Positions 17,273 to 26,091 of a DNA stretch of 64,000 nucleotides are shown piece by piece; position 1 is the stretch's first letter, and every line of letters begins with the position of its first letter. Origin of the DNA: Hoyosella altamirensis. Its GTDB lineage: Bacteria > Actinomycetota > Actinomycetes > Mycobacteriales > Mycobacteriaceae. The position numbers and the translations under genes are program-made. The notes beneath the pieces were generated by a model. The model was not told the DNA's origin. It saw only the letters and a program-made list of their open reading frames with translations, and ran no database searches. The DNA lies in the NCBI RefSeq assembly GCF_014191505.1, contig NZ_JACHWS010000002.1, forward strand, positions 434,001 through 498,000. Reading direction: 5' to 3'.

Positions 17273-19828
17273 TCATTCGGCTGCGGACTCCGGCGACGGC
17301 CCGCTCTCGCCAGCACCCGCAAGCGCGTCTTCTGGCGCATCGGGCACTGGAACTGGTTTCTTGTTGCCCTGGAACGTGAACTTGGCGTTCTCGCCTGCCC
17401 CAGTCCCGTCCCAGTTCTCAACATCGACAACGATGATCTGACCCGGCTCGATTTCGCCGAACAGGATCTTCTCCGACAGCTGGTCTTCAATTTCGCGCTG
17501 CACGGTGCGGCGCAATGGCCTGGCACCGAGCACCGGGTCGAACCCCCGCTTCGCGAGAAGTGACTTCGCCTGCTCGGTCAGCTCGAGCGCCATGTCCTTG
17601 TGCTTGAGCTGTGTCTCGACACGGTTGGTCATCAGGTCCACCATCTCGATGATCTGGTCCTGCGTTAGCTGGTGGAACACGATGACGTCATCGATGCGGT
17701 TGAGGAACTCCGGACGGAAGTGCTTCTTCAGCTCGTCATTGACCTTGAGCTTCATGCGCTCGTAGTTCGATGCCTCGCTGGTGCCTGCGGTGAAGCCCAG
17801 CCCCACTGCCTTCGAGATGTCCGCGGTGCCGAGGTTCGAGGTGAAGATCAGCACCGTGTTCTTGAAGTCAACCGTTCGTCCCTGGCCATCCGTCAGGCGG
17901 CCGTCTTCGAGGACCTGCAACAGCGTGTTGTAGATCTCCTGGTGGGCCTTCTCGATCTCGTCGAAGAGAACCACGGAGAACGGCTTGCGGCGGACTTTCT
18001 CGGTCAGCTGCCCGCCCTCTTCATAGCCGACGTAGCCGGGAGGCGCACCGAAGAGCCTGGAGGCGGTGAAGCGATCGTGGAACTCACCCATATCGATCTG
18101 AATGAGCGCATCGTCGTCACCGAACAGGAAGTTCGCGAGCGCCTTCGAGAGCTCCGTCTTACCGACACCCGAGGGGCCGGCGAAGATGAATGAACCCGAG
18201 GGCCGACGCGGATCCTTGAGGCCCGCGCGAGTACGCCTGATCGCCTTGGCGACAGCTCTAACAGCATCTTCCTGGCCGATGATGCGCTTGTGGAGTTCGT
18301 CCTCCATGCGGAGCAGGCGGCTGGTCTCTTCTTCGGTGAGCTTGAAGACCGGGATGCCAGTCCAGTTGGAAAGCACCTCGGCGATCTGCTCGTCGTCGAC
18401 CTGAGCGACCACATCGAGGTCGCCGGAGCGCCACTGCTTCTCCCGCTCAGCACGCTGCGCCACAAGCTGCTTTTCCTTGTCGCGCAGCTTCGCGGCCTTC
18501 TCGAAGTCCTGGGCGTCTATGGCCGATTCCTTCTCACGGCGCGCCTCCGCGATCCGCTCATCAAACTCGCGCAGGTCGGGCGGCGCCGTCATCCTGCGGA
18601 TGCGCATACGTGCACCCGCCTCGTCGATGAGATCGATGGCCTTGTCAGGCAGGAACCGGTCGTTGATGTATCGATCAGCGAGGGTCGCCGCAGCCACGAG
18701 CGCGCCATCGGTGATCGAGACACGGTGGTGTGCCTCATAGCGGTCCCGCAGGCCCTTGAGGATTTCAATGGTGTGCTCGACGGAGGGCTCACCGACCTGG
18801 ACCGGCTGGAAACGACGTTCGAGCGCCGCGTCCTTCTCGATGTACTTGCGGTACTCGTCGAGTGTGGTGGCACCAATTGTCTGCAGTTCACCGCGCGCCA
18901 GTTTTGGCTTCAGAATCGACGCCGCATCGATCGCACCTTCAGCAGCGCCTGCACCAACGAGTGTGTGCAGCTCATCGATGAAAAGGATGATGTCGCCGCG
19001 AGTATTAATTTCCTTAAGCACCTTCTTCAGGCGCTCCTCGAAATCACCACGGTAGCGGCTGCCTGCAACAAGAGAGCCAAGGTCAAGCGTGTACAGCTGC
19101 TTGTCCTTCAAGGTCTCGGGCACTTCACCGTTGACGATCGATTGCGCGAGACCCTCGACCACGGCGGTCTTACCGACACCAGGCTCACCGATCAGAACAG
19201 GATTGTTCTTGGTGCGCCGCGAAAGGACCTGCATGACCCGTTCGATCTCTTTCTGGCGGCCGATAACGGGATCAAGCTTGCCTTCCATCGCAGCTTGAGT
19301 CAGGTTACGGCCAAACTGATCGAGCACGAGCGACGTCGACGGCGTGCCAGCCTCTCCACGCCCCACGCCCGCTTCAGCGGGCTCCTTGCCCTGGTATCCG
19401 GAAAGAAGCTGGATCACCTGCTGGCGTACGCGTGTGAGGTCCGCGCCGAGTTTGACAAGCACCTGAGCCGCGACACCTTCACCCTCGCGGATAAGGCCAA
19501 GCAGAATGTGCTCCGTGCCGATGTAGTTGTGACCGAGCTGCAGAGCCTCGCGGAGGCTTAGCTCGAGCACCTTCTTGGCTCGGGGCGTAAATGGAATGTG
19601 ACCGGACGGCGCCTGCTGCCCCTGGCCGATGATCTCTTCGACCTGGTTGCGGACCGCTTCGAGCGAGATGCCGAGCGATTCGAGGGACTTGGCCGCCACC
19701 CCCTCGCCCTCGTGGATGAGGCCGAGCAGGATGTGCTCCGTGCCGATGTAATTATGGTTGAGCATCCTGGCTTCTTCTTGAGCCAGGACAACAACGCGCC
19801 GTGCGCGATCGGTGAACCTCTCGAACAT
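17273..19828 (-). CDS. clpC: ATP-dependent Clp protease ATPase subunit ClpC1
   Basis: AAA+ unfoldase that feeds substrates to the ClpP1P2 protease in the cytoplasm. 851 residues, matching mycobacterial ClpC1. Two N-terminal Clp repeats (each with [13 protein letters not shown]), AAA-1 with Walker [11 protein letters not shown], a middle domain with the UVR-type segment ([23 protein letters not shown]), AAA-2 with Walker [11 protein letters not shown], and an acidic, disordered tail. ClpC-type ClpP-binding loops are expected in AAA-2. It lies downstream of lsr2 and lysS as in M. tuberculosis. Confidence 0.98.
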   Translation of the reverse strand: MFERFTDRARRVVVLAQEEARMLNHNYIGTEHILLGLIHEGEGVAAKSLESLGISLEAVRNQVEEIIGQGQQAPSGHIPFTPRAKKVLELSLREALQLGHNYIGTEHILLGLIREGEGVAAQVLVKLGADLTRVRQQVIQLLSGYQGKEPAEAGVGRGEAGTPSTSLVLDQFGRNLTQAAMEGKLDPVIGRQKEIERVMQVLSRRTKNNPVLIGEPGVGKTAVVEGLAQSIVNGEVPETLKDKQLYTLDLGSLVAGSRYRGDFEERLKKVLKEINTRGDIILFIDELHTLVGAGAAEGAIDAASILKPKLARGELQTIGATTLDEYRKYIEKDAALERRFQPVQVGEPSVEHTIEILKGLRDRYEAHHRVSITDGALVAAATLADRYINDRFLPDKAIDLIDEAGARMRIRRMTAPPDLREFDERIAEARREKESAIDAQDFEKAAKLRDKEKQLVAQRAEREKQWRSGDLDVVAQVDDEQIAEVLSNWTGIPVFKLTEEETSRLLRMEDELHKRIIGQEDAVRAVAKAIRRTRAGLKDPRRPSGSFIFAGPSGVGKTELSKALANFLFGDDDALIQIDMGEFHDRFTASRLFGAPPGYVGYEEGGQLTEKVRRKPFSVVLFDEIEKAHQEIYNTLLQVLEDGRLTDGQGRTVDFKNTVLIFTSNLGTADISKAVGLGFTAGTSEASNYERMKLKVNDELKKHFRPEFLNRIDDVIVFHQLTQDQIIEMVDLMTNRVETQLKHKDMALELTEQAKSLLAKRGFDPVLGARPLRRTVQREIEDQLSEKILFGEIEPGQIIVVDVENWDGTGAGENAKFTFQGNKKPVPVPDAPEDALAGAGESGPSPESAAE

Positions 19829-20099
19829 CGCTCTCCCTCACACTTCTGGTCGGTCCGGAAGCTGGTGTGCGAAGATTTCTCGCCTCGCTCCCTCCGGCGC
19901 TCCGGGCTCGTTGAGTGCCAGCCGCGCACTCCCCACTCTAGTGGGCGAATGTGAACGCCGCCGCTGCACCACCACGATCACGGTAGTACTCGGCTCCCGC
20001 AGTCCATCCTGCGATAACCATGTATTGAGGTAACGGTGCCGTACGGCAATTCGTTTCACAATGCGCTACGCCCACAGAGAACATCGCTCCCCGGACGCA
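19829..20099 (-). other. clpC upstream region, no gene seen
   Basis: About 270 bp between the lsr2 terminator hairpin and clpC. I see no supported coding sequence or RNA. It must hold the clpC promoter; I could not identify a convincing ClgR palindrome or sigma-factor hexamers by eye. Confidence 0.5.
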
Positions 20100-20130
20100 A
20101 CAAGCCTCCGGAATCATTCCGGAGGCTTGT
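20100..20130 (-). terminator. terminator candidate after lsr2
   Basis: ACAAGCCTCCGGAA and TTCCGGAGGCTTGT form a perfect 14-bp stem with a 3-nt loop, 33 bp past the lsr2 stop. The following strand is not T-rich, so it may act as an RNA-stabilising hairpin. Confidence 0.65.
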
Positions 20131-20163
20131 GTGCAGTGCGCGCGTGCCCAGGGCTTACGCTCT

Positions 20164-20508
20164 TCAGTTGGCTTTGTTATACGCCTCGGTGATCTCTGCC
20201 GAGATGCGGCCGCGCGCAGAAACCTTGTACCCGTTCTTACGAGCCCACTCCCGGATGGCCGCGCTCTGCTCGCGATCGAGTGTCGCGCGCGGTCGTGCGC
20301 CACCGGTTGCTGTTCGCCGTGTCTTCCGACCCGCCAGGCGACGCGCGTGGGCAACCCAGACCTCCATCTCGGAGCGCAGTTTAGCCGCATTCTCCGAAGA
20401 CAGATCAATCTCATAGGTAACGCCATCAAGACCAAATTCAACAGTCTCATCCGCGGGTGCATCCTGATCAAGATCGTCGATCAGAGTTACAGTTACCTTC
20501 TGCGCCAT
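20164..20508 (-). CDS. lsr2: nucleoid-associated protein Lsr2
   Basis: H-NS-like xenogeneic silencer that bridges AT-rich DNA. 114 residues: N-terminal oligomerisation domain ([14 protein letters not shown] start, [12 protein letters not shown]) and a C-terminal helical DNA-binding domain. The C-terminal domain has the minor-groove RGR hook in SARGRIS near residue 100 and [12 protein letters not shown] just before it. Position between lysS and clpC is the mycobacterial order. Confidence 0.98.
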   Translation of the reverse strand: MAQKVTVTLIDDLDQDAPADETVEFGLDGVTYEIDLSSENAAKLRSEMEVWVAHARRLAGRKTRRTATGGARPRATLDREQSAAIREWARKNGYKVSARGRISAEITEAYNKAN

Positions 20509-20623
20509 GAAATAATCCCTTTCTCACGTGCCACTACACGCCCTTGAGTCCTGCGTGGGATCGCAATGCTTTACCAATCGCAACCTTGTCGCATTTCCCC
20601 GCCAATGCCGATCATAGAACTAA

Positions 20624-22180
20624 TTACGGGCGTTTTCCAAGCGGACGAACTATCGGGAACAGGATAGTTTCACGGATTCCGAGCCCAGTGAGCGCCATTA
20701 ACAACCTATCGATTCCCATACCCGTTCCGGTAGTGGGCGGCATACCGTGCTCCATAGCAGCAAGAAAATCTTCATCGAGCGCCATCGCTTCGTCATCTCC
20801 GGCGGCGGCAAGCCGTGCCTGATCTACAAAGCGCTCCCGCTGAATTACCGGGTCAACGAGCTCCGAGTAACCGGTGGCCAACTCGAAACCCCGCACGTAG
20901 AGATCCCATTTCTCAGTTACGCCGGACTTCGTGCGATGCTGCCTGGTCAGAGGTGATGTCTCGACGGGGAAGTCGCGAACGAATGTAGGCCTGGCGAGAT
21001 CGTTCCCGACCAGATGCTCCCATAATTCTTCGACAAGTTTTCCGTGGCCGTAGCCTTTGCCTTCCGGGATCTCAAGTCCGGTGCGCGCCGCGAATGAACG
21101 TAACTGCTCAATATTTGTGTCAGGTGTCACGTCCTCACCGAGTGCTTCTGACAGCGACGGATACATTTCCAGCATCTGCCACTCGCCGTCGATGTCATAC
21201 GGCGAACCATCGGCCAGGACGAGTTGTCGCGTACCAAATGCGGCGTCTGCGACCTCCTGAACGATCTCGCGGGTCATCCGCGCGGAGTCGTCATATGTGC
21301 CATACGCCTCATACGTCTCGAGCATCGCGAACTCGGGCGAATGCGAAGAATCCGCACCCTCGTTGCGGAAGTTCCGGTTAATCTCAAACACCTTCTCGAT
21401 ACCGCCGACGACACAGCGCTTCAAGAACAACTCTGGTGCGATCCTCAAGTAGAGGTCTATATCGAGTGCATTCGAGTGCGTGACAAAAGGACGCGCGGCC
21501 GCGCCACCGTGCAGCGTTTGGAGCATTGGCGTCTCGACCTCGAGAAAACCGCGGCGTTCAAGTGCACTGCGGAGTTCTCGAACTACCGCGACCCTCTTGC
21601 GGGCGGTATCGCGAGCTTCAGGACGAACGATGAGGTCGACGTACCGCTGCCGGATTCGCGCTTCTTCACTCAGTTCCTTGTGCGCAACGGGTAACGGGCG
21701 TAGCGCTTTCGCCGCCATTTCCCACGTGTCCGCAAGGACACTCAGTTCGCCGCGCCGTGAGCTAATCACTTCACCATGGACGAACACGAAGTCACCGAGA
21801 TCAACATCAGACTTCCATGCCGCGAGTAATTCGGGGCCCACTTCAGCCTGGCTCAGCATTATCTGCAGCTGTGTGCCAGCGCCTTCCTGCAATACAGCAA
21901 AGCAGAGCTTGCCAGTATTTCTGATGAACATGACCCGGCCGGCGACACCGACGATGTCGCCGGTTGAGTCACCCGCGGAGAGATCTGTGTATTTTTCCCT
22001 GATTTCGGTGAGAGTATGCGTCCGCCGGACGGTGACGGGGTAAGCGTCGCCCCCGGCTTCTATGATGCGGTCACGCTTTTCGCGACGAATCCGCAACTGC
22101 TCGAATTCTTCGGAGAAAGAGTCATCTCGCGCGGAGGCATGCTCGTTCGCGGGGTTCACAGATTCAGACGCAGTACTCAC
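20624..22180 (-). CDS. lysS: lysyl-tRNA synthetase, class II
   Basis: Charges tRNA-Lys in the cytoplasm. About 518 residues: N-terminal OB-fold anticodon domain ([20 protein letters not shown]) and a class II catalytic core with motif 2 [11 protein letters not shown] and motif 3 [18 protein letters not shown] 22180 (VSTASES) matches the mycobacterial start and has TATCCT 8 nt upstream, which could be the -10 box of a leaderless transcript; an upstream GTG at 22201 is the alternative. Next to lsr2 as in M. tuberculosis. Confidence 0.97.
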   Translation of the reverse strand: MSTASESVNPANEHASARDDSFSEEFEQLRIRREKRDRIIEAGGDAYPVTVRRTHTLTEIREKYTDLSAGDSTGDIVGVAGRVMFIRNTGKLCFAVLQEGAGTQLQIMLSQAEVGPELLAAWKSDVDLGDFVFVHGEVISSRRGELSVLADTWEMAAKALRPLPVAHKELSEEARIRQRYVDLIVRPEARDTARKRVAVVRELRSALERRGFLEVETPMLQTLHGGAAARPFVTHSNALDIDLYLRIAPELFLKRCVVGGIEKVFEINRNFRNEGADSSHSPEFAMLETYEAYGTYDDSARMTREIVQEVADAAFGTRQLVLADGSPYDIDGEWQMLEMYPSLSEALGEDVTPDTNIEQLRSFAARTGLEIPEGKGYGHGKLVEELWEHLVGNDLARPTFVRDFPVETSPLTRQHRTKSGVTEKWDLYVRGFELATGYSELVDPVIQRERFVDQARLAAAGDDEAMALDEDFLAAMEHGMPPTTGTGMGIDRLLMALTGLGIRETILFPIVRPLGKRP

Positions 22181-22247
22181 AGCAGACCAGGATAGTTGCA
22201 CATGGGCCAGTTTCCGGAATCGTAAATCCGCGCACCCCGCCCAAGCG

Positions 22248-22820
22248 TCACTGCACCCGTACTCGATCGCCTTCTGCGGCTACCCTGTTGAGCTCCACCC
22301 GGACCGGCAAATCCGGTGCGTCCATTGCGGATCGGATGTGGTCGCGTAGCTCGGCCGCAGCGGGAAGGGCGTCAGCCACTGTGAAGCTGGGCGCGACCAC
22401 CGTGCTAATTGCCATAACTGGCGCGCCCCGTTCAATGATCGCCTTGCCTTTAGCCGAGACGATTCCGGGAGAATCCGTAAGCGAGGCTGCGGCAGCGGCC
22501 GCAACCGAATCCGGTTCTACGGTGAATCGTCCGCTCATGTCGCTTCCGTCGAGTGTGTGTTCACCCATCCGGTGTGTTCTCAGATGAGCGCTCAGCCACC
22601 AAAGGGCAGTCAGCGCCACGACTAAGCCCAGAGCTGCCGAGACCCATGGGTACCACTCCGACGCGACCGTCTGTTGCACCCATGTGGTGTCAAGACCGCT
22701 AGTCACAAAGCGGTCGAGATAGCCAAGTTGCCAGGCCACGATCGCGCTGCCAGATGCGAGCAGAAGCAATCCGAGCACAAAGGTGGCGATCCGGTCAGCG
22801 GCGGTCAGTCCACGACTCAT
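22248..22820 (-). CDS. AmaP-like membrane anchor of the Asp23 envelope-stress operon
   Basis: 190-residue membrane protein: two transmembrane helices ([22 protein letters not shown] and [18 protein letters not shown]) followed by a cytoplasmic domain with the AmaP/Asp23-like strand pattern ([37 protein letters not shown]). In staphylococci AmaP tethers Asp23 to the membrane. Last gene of the six-gene minus-strand operon; its ATG overlaps the stop of the preceding gene by 4 nt. Confidence 0.75.
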   Translation of the reverse strand: MSRGLTAADRIATFVLGLLLLASGSAIVAWQLGYLDRFVTSGLDTTWVQQTVASEWYPWVSAALGLVVALTALWWLSAHLRTHRMGEHTLDGSDMSGRFTVEPDSVAAAAAASLTDSPGIVSAKGKAIIERGAPVMAISTVVAPSFTVADALPAAAELRDHIRSAMDAPDLPVRVELNRVAAEGDRVRVQ

Positions 22821-23362
22821 TGGGACGCTCCTTCGCGACGCACGTTCACTTTCACCGGTGGGATCCGCTCAAGTCCTGCCAACCGCTGTTCGACGTCGCG
22901 CCGCAGTTGCGCTTCCAGGTCGTCAGGCGCCGCGCCCCACACAGCTGCGGTCACCTTGATGCGCTTCGGCGTTGCGCTTGTTTTTACTCCGACGATGCCC
23001 GATACGTCCTGCACAGCCGCTTTCGCAAGCGCGGCCATCACTTTCGGTGAGACCCAAACGGTTTCGCCATCGGCCGGTACAGCCAGCGGGGGCCGCGGCT
23101 TGACCGACAGCCACAGCAGCCATATGCCCACAAGGCCGAGAACGACGCCAAGCGGCACCATCCACGCGGCGGCACTCAGCCCATCCAGCTGTTGCGCAGC
23201 CCAGGGTATCCAGGCCGTCCCCGTCACGAGCTCACGCGTCACGAGAAAATCCCAGACCATCAACGCACCGGCGCCGACTAGCAGGAAAACTACAAGCAAG
23301 GCCCCGAACACGCTTCCTGGCGCGCCGAGCGGACGCGGCGTCTTATTTCTCTGCTTGCGCAT
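22817..23362 (-). CDS. DUF6286-type two-helix membrane protein
   Basis: 181-residue membrane protein of unknown function in the Asp23 operon. Basic N-terminus (MRKQRNKTPRPLG), two membrane segments (VFGALLVVFLLVGAGALMVW and WMVPLGVVLGLVGIWLLWL), then a cytoplasmic Asp23-like domain (VQDVSGIVGVKTSA, IKVTAAVW, VKVNVRRE). ATG 23362 is chosen rather than a distant upstream codon because it starts just before the helices; this overlaps the previous gene by 20 nt. It resembles the downstream AmaP-like protein in layout, suggesting paralogous anchors. Confidence 0.7.
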   Translation of the reverse strand: MRKQRNKTPRPLGAPGSVFGALLVVFLLVGAGALMVWDFLVTRELVTGTAWIPWAAQQLDGLSAAAWMVPLGVVLGLVGIWLLWLSVKPRPPLAVPADGETVWVSPKVMAALAKAAVQDVSGIVGVKTSATPKRIKVTAAVWGAAPDDLEAQLRRDVEQRLAGLERIPPVKVNVRREGASQ

Positions 23363-23786
23363 CAGCACCGCCTCCTGACGTACGGTCCCGGACTCGATCC
23401 GCCGCGGTCGAGAGCGACTTGGCGCCAGGGTGATCCTCGTGCACACGAGTCAGGTAGTGGGCAGTGACGTCGACCCGTGCCGCTGCGAGTCCAGTGATGT
23501 CCTGGAGACGGTCCACAACATCGCGCTTCAGCTGCCGGCAAACCTCACCCGCGGGCCGAGGCCACGCAACGGCGGTTTCCACGGCAACCCGTACCTGGCC
23601 CCCGGCTATCCGGACTTCGACCCGTGGATAAGACCGACCGAGCAGTTTGCTGAGTTTTGTTGAAGTCGCGACTGCTCCCGGAAGGGACGCTGTGACTTGT
23701 CTGACGACCGATTCAACGACGCGGTCATCGAGGTCGAGGCGCCCGCGATCCTCTGGATCACGCAGTTGTGACTCCTGCTCAGCCAT
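23343..23786 (-). CDS. Asp23/Gls24-family protein
   Basis: 147-residue soluble protein with an Asp23/Gls24-like core (SYPRVEVRIAGGQVRVAVETAVAW, RDVVDRLQDITGLAAARVDVTAHY). ATG 23786 (MAEQESQLRDPEDRGR) is preferred over a start 24 nt upstream since it overlaps the preceding small membrane gene by 8 nt, the coupling used across this operon. Presumably an envelope-stress protein bound to the AmaP-like anchors. Molecular function unknown for the family. Confidence 0.75.
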   Translation of the reverse strand: MAEQESQLRDPEDRGRLDLDDRVVESVVRQVTASLPGAVATSTKLSKLLGRSYPRVEVRIAGGQVRVAVETAVAWPRPAGEVCRQLKRDVVDRLQDITGLAAARVDVTAHYLTRVHEDHPGAKSLSTAADRVRDRTSGGGADAQAEK

Positions 23787-23958
23787 GGATCCGTCCTCGA
23801 AGCAAAGCACCTAGGTCAATCGAGCCATCTCGATGGGCGCCCAGGGCTGTCGCCGCCGCAGCGAACACCACAGCCAGCAAAAAGCCGCCAAGTCCGCCAA
23901 GAATCGCCGCGATCGCGAGGAGCAGACCGGCCAGCAAACCTATCTGAGCATTCGACAT
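23779..23958 (-). CDS. 59-residue glycine-rich membrane protein of the Asp23 operon
   Basis: Small gene: ATG 23958, product MSNAQIGLLAGLLLAIAAIL followed by GGLGGFLLAVVFAAAATALG and a polar tail ending HRDGSIDLGALLRGRIHG. It has one long or two short hydrophobic helices, comparable in position to the DUF2273 small membrane proteins that accompany Asp23/AmaP in Firmicutes and actinobacteria. It overlaps the downstream Asp23 gene by 8 nt and follows the Asp23-like gene after 78 bp. Coding is supported by the tight overlap and in-frame hydrophobic pattern. Confidence 0.7.
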   Translation of the reverse strand: MSNAQIGLLAGLLLAIAAILGGLGGFLLAVVFAAAATALGAHRDGSIDLGALLRGRIHG

Positions 23959-24036
23959 CTAATTTCTCCCGTATGTGAAGGTGACGCACGGCCGAGTGTC
24001 TCGCCGCCTGGCTGCCCATGAAGAGGGAGCTCCACT

Positions 24037-24312
24037 TCAGGTGAGGTCTTCGATCGTGATGTTGATCGGGCCGTGTTCAAGCTGGGCCACGGCGGCCCTG
24101 ATGTTTTCGGCGGTTTTCCGGATCGGTGCATCGATGTTCAGCGACACATGAACTTCGACGCTCCCGTCGTCGTCGATCCGTACACCCGTAATCCGTTCGC
24201 CCGCGAGGTACGTGCCGAGACTCCCAAACCTCCCGCCGTGCAATTCGGCGACTCCCCTGACTCCGAGTACGACGTCAGCGATGTTGCGGACCCGTGTTTC
24301 TGTCGACGTCAT
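24037..24312 (-). CDS. short Asp23-like protein
   Basis: 91 residues with a single Asp23-like alpha/beta unit: VLGVRGVAELHGG, ITGVRIDDDGSVEVHVSLN, TAENIRAAVAQLEHG, INITIEDL. It corresponds to the C-terminal half of the longer family members. Its ATG overlaps the stop of the upstream Asp23 gene by 4 nt, so the two are translationally coupled. Confidence 0.7.
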   Translation of the reverse strand: MTSTETRVRNIADVVLGVRGVAELHGGRFGSLGTYLAGERITGVRIDDDGSVEVHVSLNIDAPIRKTAENIRAAVAQLEHGPINITIEDLT

Positions 24313-24794
24313 TGCACGCGAGATCCGGCGCTGGTGGGTTCTTCCTCGTCATCGTCGGACGGAATGTATACGTCATGCACACTCACATTGACTTCGATGA
24401 CTTCAAGACCCGTCATCTGTTCAATTGCCGCGATGACATTCCGGCGGATACCTTTGGCGAGTTCGGGAATCGACACACCATATTCCGCCACGATGTCGAC
24501 ATCAATGGCGGCCTGCCGCTCACCGACCTCGACGGAAATGCCCTGCGAGAGATTTGTCGACCCGCCTGGAATCCGCTCACGAAGGACGCCGAGCGCGCGG
24601 GAGGCCGAGCCACCCAGCCCATGCACGCCGTTGACTTCGCGGGTCGCGATACCAGCAATCTTCGCGACAACTGTGTCCGCGATGGTGGTCCGGCCGTGCG
24701 ACGATTCGAGAAGGCCCCCACCACTCAGGGAAGTACCGTCTCCGCGCTGCACCACTGTCTTGGTCTCCTGTGCAGACTGCTCCGTTGCGCCCAT
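24309..24794 (-). CDS. Asp23/Gls24-family envelope stress response protein
   Basis: 161 residues with the full Asp23 core: TTIADTVVAKIAGIATREVNG, a GISVEVGERQAAIDVDIVAEYG strand pair, and RNVIAAIEQMTGLEVIEVNVSVHDV. The tail is acidic. First gene of the minus-strand operon, 215 bp from the divergent ECF sigma gene. A possible ECF-type promoter lies upstream on its strand (24850-24877). Confidence 0.88.
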   Translation of the reverse strand: MGATEQSAQETKTVVQRGDGTSLSGGGLLESSHGRTTIADTVVAKIAGIATREVNGVHGLGGSASRALGVLRERIPGGSTNLSQGISVEVGERQAAIDVDIVAEYGVSIPELAKGIRRNVIAAIEQMTGLEVIEVNVSVHDVYIPSDDDEEEPTSAGSRVQ

Positions 24795-24849
24795 GTCATA
24801 CCTTTCAGTGCATTCCTGCGAAACGCTTACATATAGTGAGTCGCAGTGG

Positions 24850-24877
24850 CAGACGGAAATTGCATGATCAAAGTTCT
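24850..24877 (-). promoter_or_regulatory. possible ECF-type promoter of the Asp23 operon
   Basis: Read on the minus strand: AGAACT (24872-24877), 16 nt, CGTCTG (24850-24855). It resembles the GGAAC/CGTC pattern used by many ECF sigma factors and has the same 16-nt spacing as the stronger promoter facing the other way. The -35 deviates at the first base, so this is tentative. Confidence 0.4.
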
Positions 24878-24932
24878 GTGGCGGCTGCCACTAGTTAGTG
24901 AATCGGACATAAGCGCTGAAATGCTTAGAACC

Positions 24933-24960
24933 GGAACTCGCACGCAGCCAGTCACGTTAT
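24933..24960 (+). promoter_or_regulatory. ECF sigma-type promoter upstream of the sigma gene
   Basis: GGAACT (24933-24938), a 16-nt spacer, and CGTTAT (24955-24960) match the common ECF consensus (GGAAC, 16-17 nt, CGTTA). It lies 50 bp before the ECF sigma gene, the usual arrangement for autoregulation. Confidence 0.75.
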
Positions 24961-25009
24961 CGAGGTACAAATCGTAGATCGCACCAGCATTCAACGACGA
25001 ACAGAGACT

Positions 25010-25621
25010 GTGCGGATGATTGGAACGGCGGAACCGAGCGGAAACGATGCGCGGCAGAGCGCCTCTGAGGTAGGGGCGCTCGCATCAGTGCCGGACCACA
25101 TCCTTGCCCGCCGCGCTGCCCTGGGCTCGCGGCGAGAATTCGAAGAGATCGTCCGTCGGCACGGTGGCGCGCTCTTCCGTTATGCGCGGCGAATGCTCCG
25201 TGACGCGGGCGATGCCGAGGAAGCCGTACAAGATACATTTGTCGCTGCGTGGCAGGGGCTGCCAGACTGGCATGGGAGGTCAGCCCTGCGCACCTGGTTG
25301 TTTTCGATCGTCGCTCACAAAGCTGCGGACAAACTTCGCAAGAAAAGACCCACCCCCGTGGAGGAGATATTCGACGACATCGATGCGAGCCCACTGGCCG
25401 ACCCGGAAGGGGCGGCCCGCTATCGCGACCTCCGCACCGCGCTCGATGCTGCACTCCAGAGTTTGCCTGCCCAGCAGCGTTCCGTCTGGCTGCTCCGCGA
25501 GGTGGAGGACCTGTCGTATCGAGAGATCGGAGAGGCCCTCAGCATGCCCTATGACGTCGTCCGGGGGAATCTCTCCAGAGCTCGAGTGACACTCGGGAGG
25601 AGGCTGCAGCCATGGCGTTAG
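25010..25621 (+). CDS. ECF-family RNA polymerase sigma factor
   Basis: 203 residues with region 2 (FEEIVRRHGGALFRYARRMLRDAGDAEEAVQDTFVAAW, with WRTWLFSIVAHKAADKLR-type 2.4 segment RTWLFSIVAHKAADK) and region 4 (LQSLPAQQRSVWLLREVEDLSYREIGEALSMPYDVVRGNLSRAR). An N-terminal extension of about 35 residues precedes region 2. Start GTG 25010 or ATG 25016. It overlaps the next gene by 10 nt. An ECF promoter 50 bp upstream implies autoregulation; the facing Asp23 operon is the likely target. Confidence 0.92.
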   Translation: MRMIGTAEPSGNDARQSASEVGALASVPDHILARRAALGSRREFEEIVRRHGGALFRYARRMLRDAGDAEEAVQDTFVAAWQGLPDWHGRSALRTWLFSIVAHKAADKLRKKRPTPVEEIFDDIDASPLADPEGAARYRDLRTALDAALQSLPAQQRSVWLLREVEDLSYREIGEALSMPYDVVRGNLSRARVTLGRRLQPWR

Positions 25622-26091
25622 AAACCCTGCCACAGGAAGACGGGAACGATCCCGGAAGCGACGTGGTGCTACGTGCTGCACGGGAACTTCGCGAAAGCGA
25701 CGCTGATGTCGACTCCCAGTGGCTTGAAATCACGGATCGAGTGATTGCCCGGGTCCGGGCAACGACACGGCATGGCATTCCGATCAGAGCGGAGTCGATG
25801 CGCGGCGCGTTGTACGTCACAGATCTCGTTGTTCGCCACAAGCTCCGTGACGCACTCGAAGGGCTGGGCGGGACGGCCCCGCTGCGCATCGATGTCGACG
25901 TAGACGAGACGAGATGCACTGGGCTCAATATCGAACTGAGCGCCCTCTACCTCACCGATCTGCGCCGGGCAGCCAAAGAGGTCCGTACGGCTGCTCACAG
26001 TGTGATCAGTGAAATTCTGGGTGACCTCGCACCCCCGCGCGCAACGATTACCCTCCATTTCGGAGACGTCACCCTCGACGCCAACGACTAA
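25612..26091 (+). CDS. sigma-coupled Asp23-like protein, candidate regulator
   Basis: 159 residues with no transmembrane segment and no zinc-finger anti-sigma motif. The second half resembles Asp23-type domains (ATTRHGIPIRAESMRGALYVTDLVV, LNIELSALYLTDLRRAAKEVRTAAHSVI, PRATITLHFGDVTL). It occupies the anti-sigma position: ATG 25612 overlaps the sigma stop by 10 nt. It may modulate the sigma factor or bind the envelope Asp23 complex. Function unknown. It overlaps the convergent rhodanese gene's stop by 4 bp. Confidence 0.65.
   Translation: MALETLPQEDGNDPGSDVVLRAARELRESDADVDSQWLEITDRVIARVRATTRHGIPIRAESMRGALYVTDLVVRHKLRDALEGLGGTAPLRIDVDVDETRCTGLNIELSALYLTDLRRAAKEVRTAAHSVISEILGDLAPPRATITLHFGDVTLDAND

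Noticed and set aside
18290-19561. Long open frame of 423 codons antisense to clpC
   Set aside because: It lies wholly inside a well-supported gene on the other strand, has no recognisable motif, and is expected from high-GC third-position bias.
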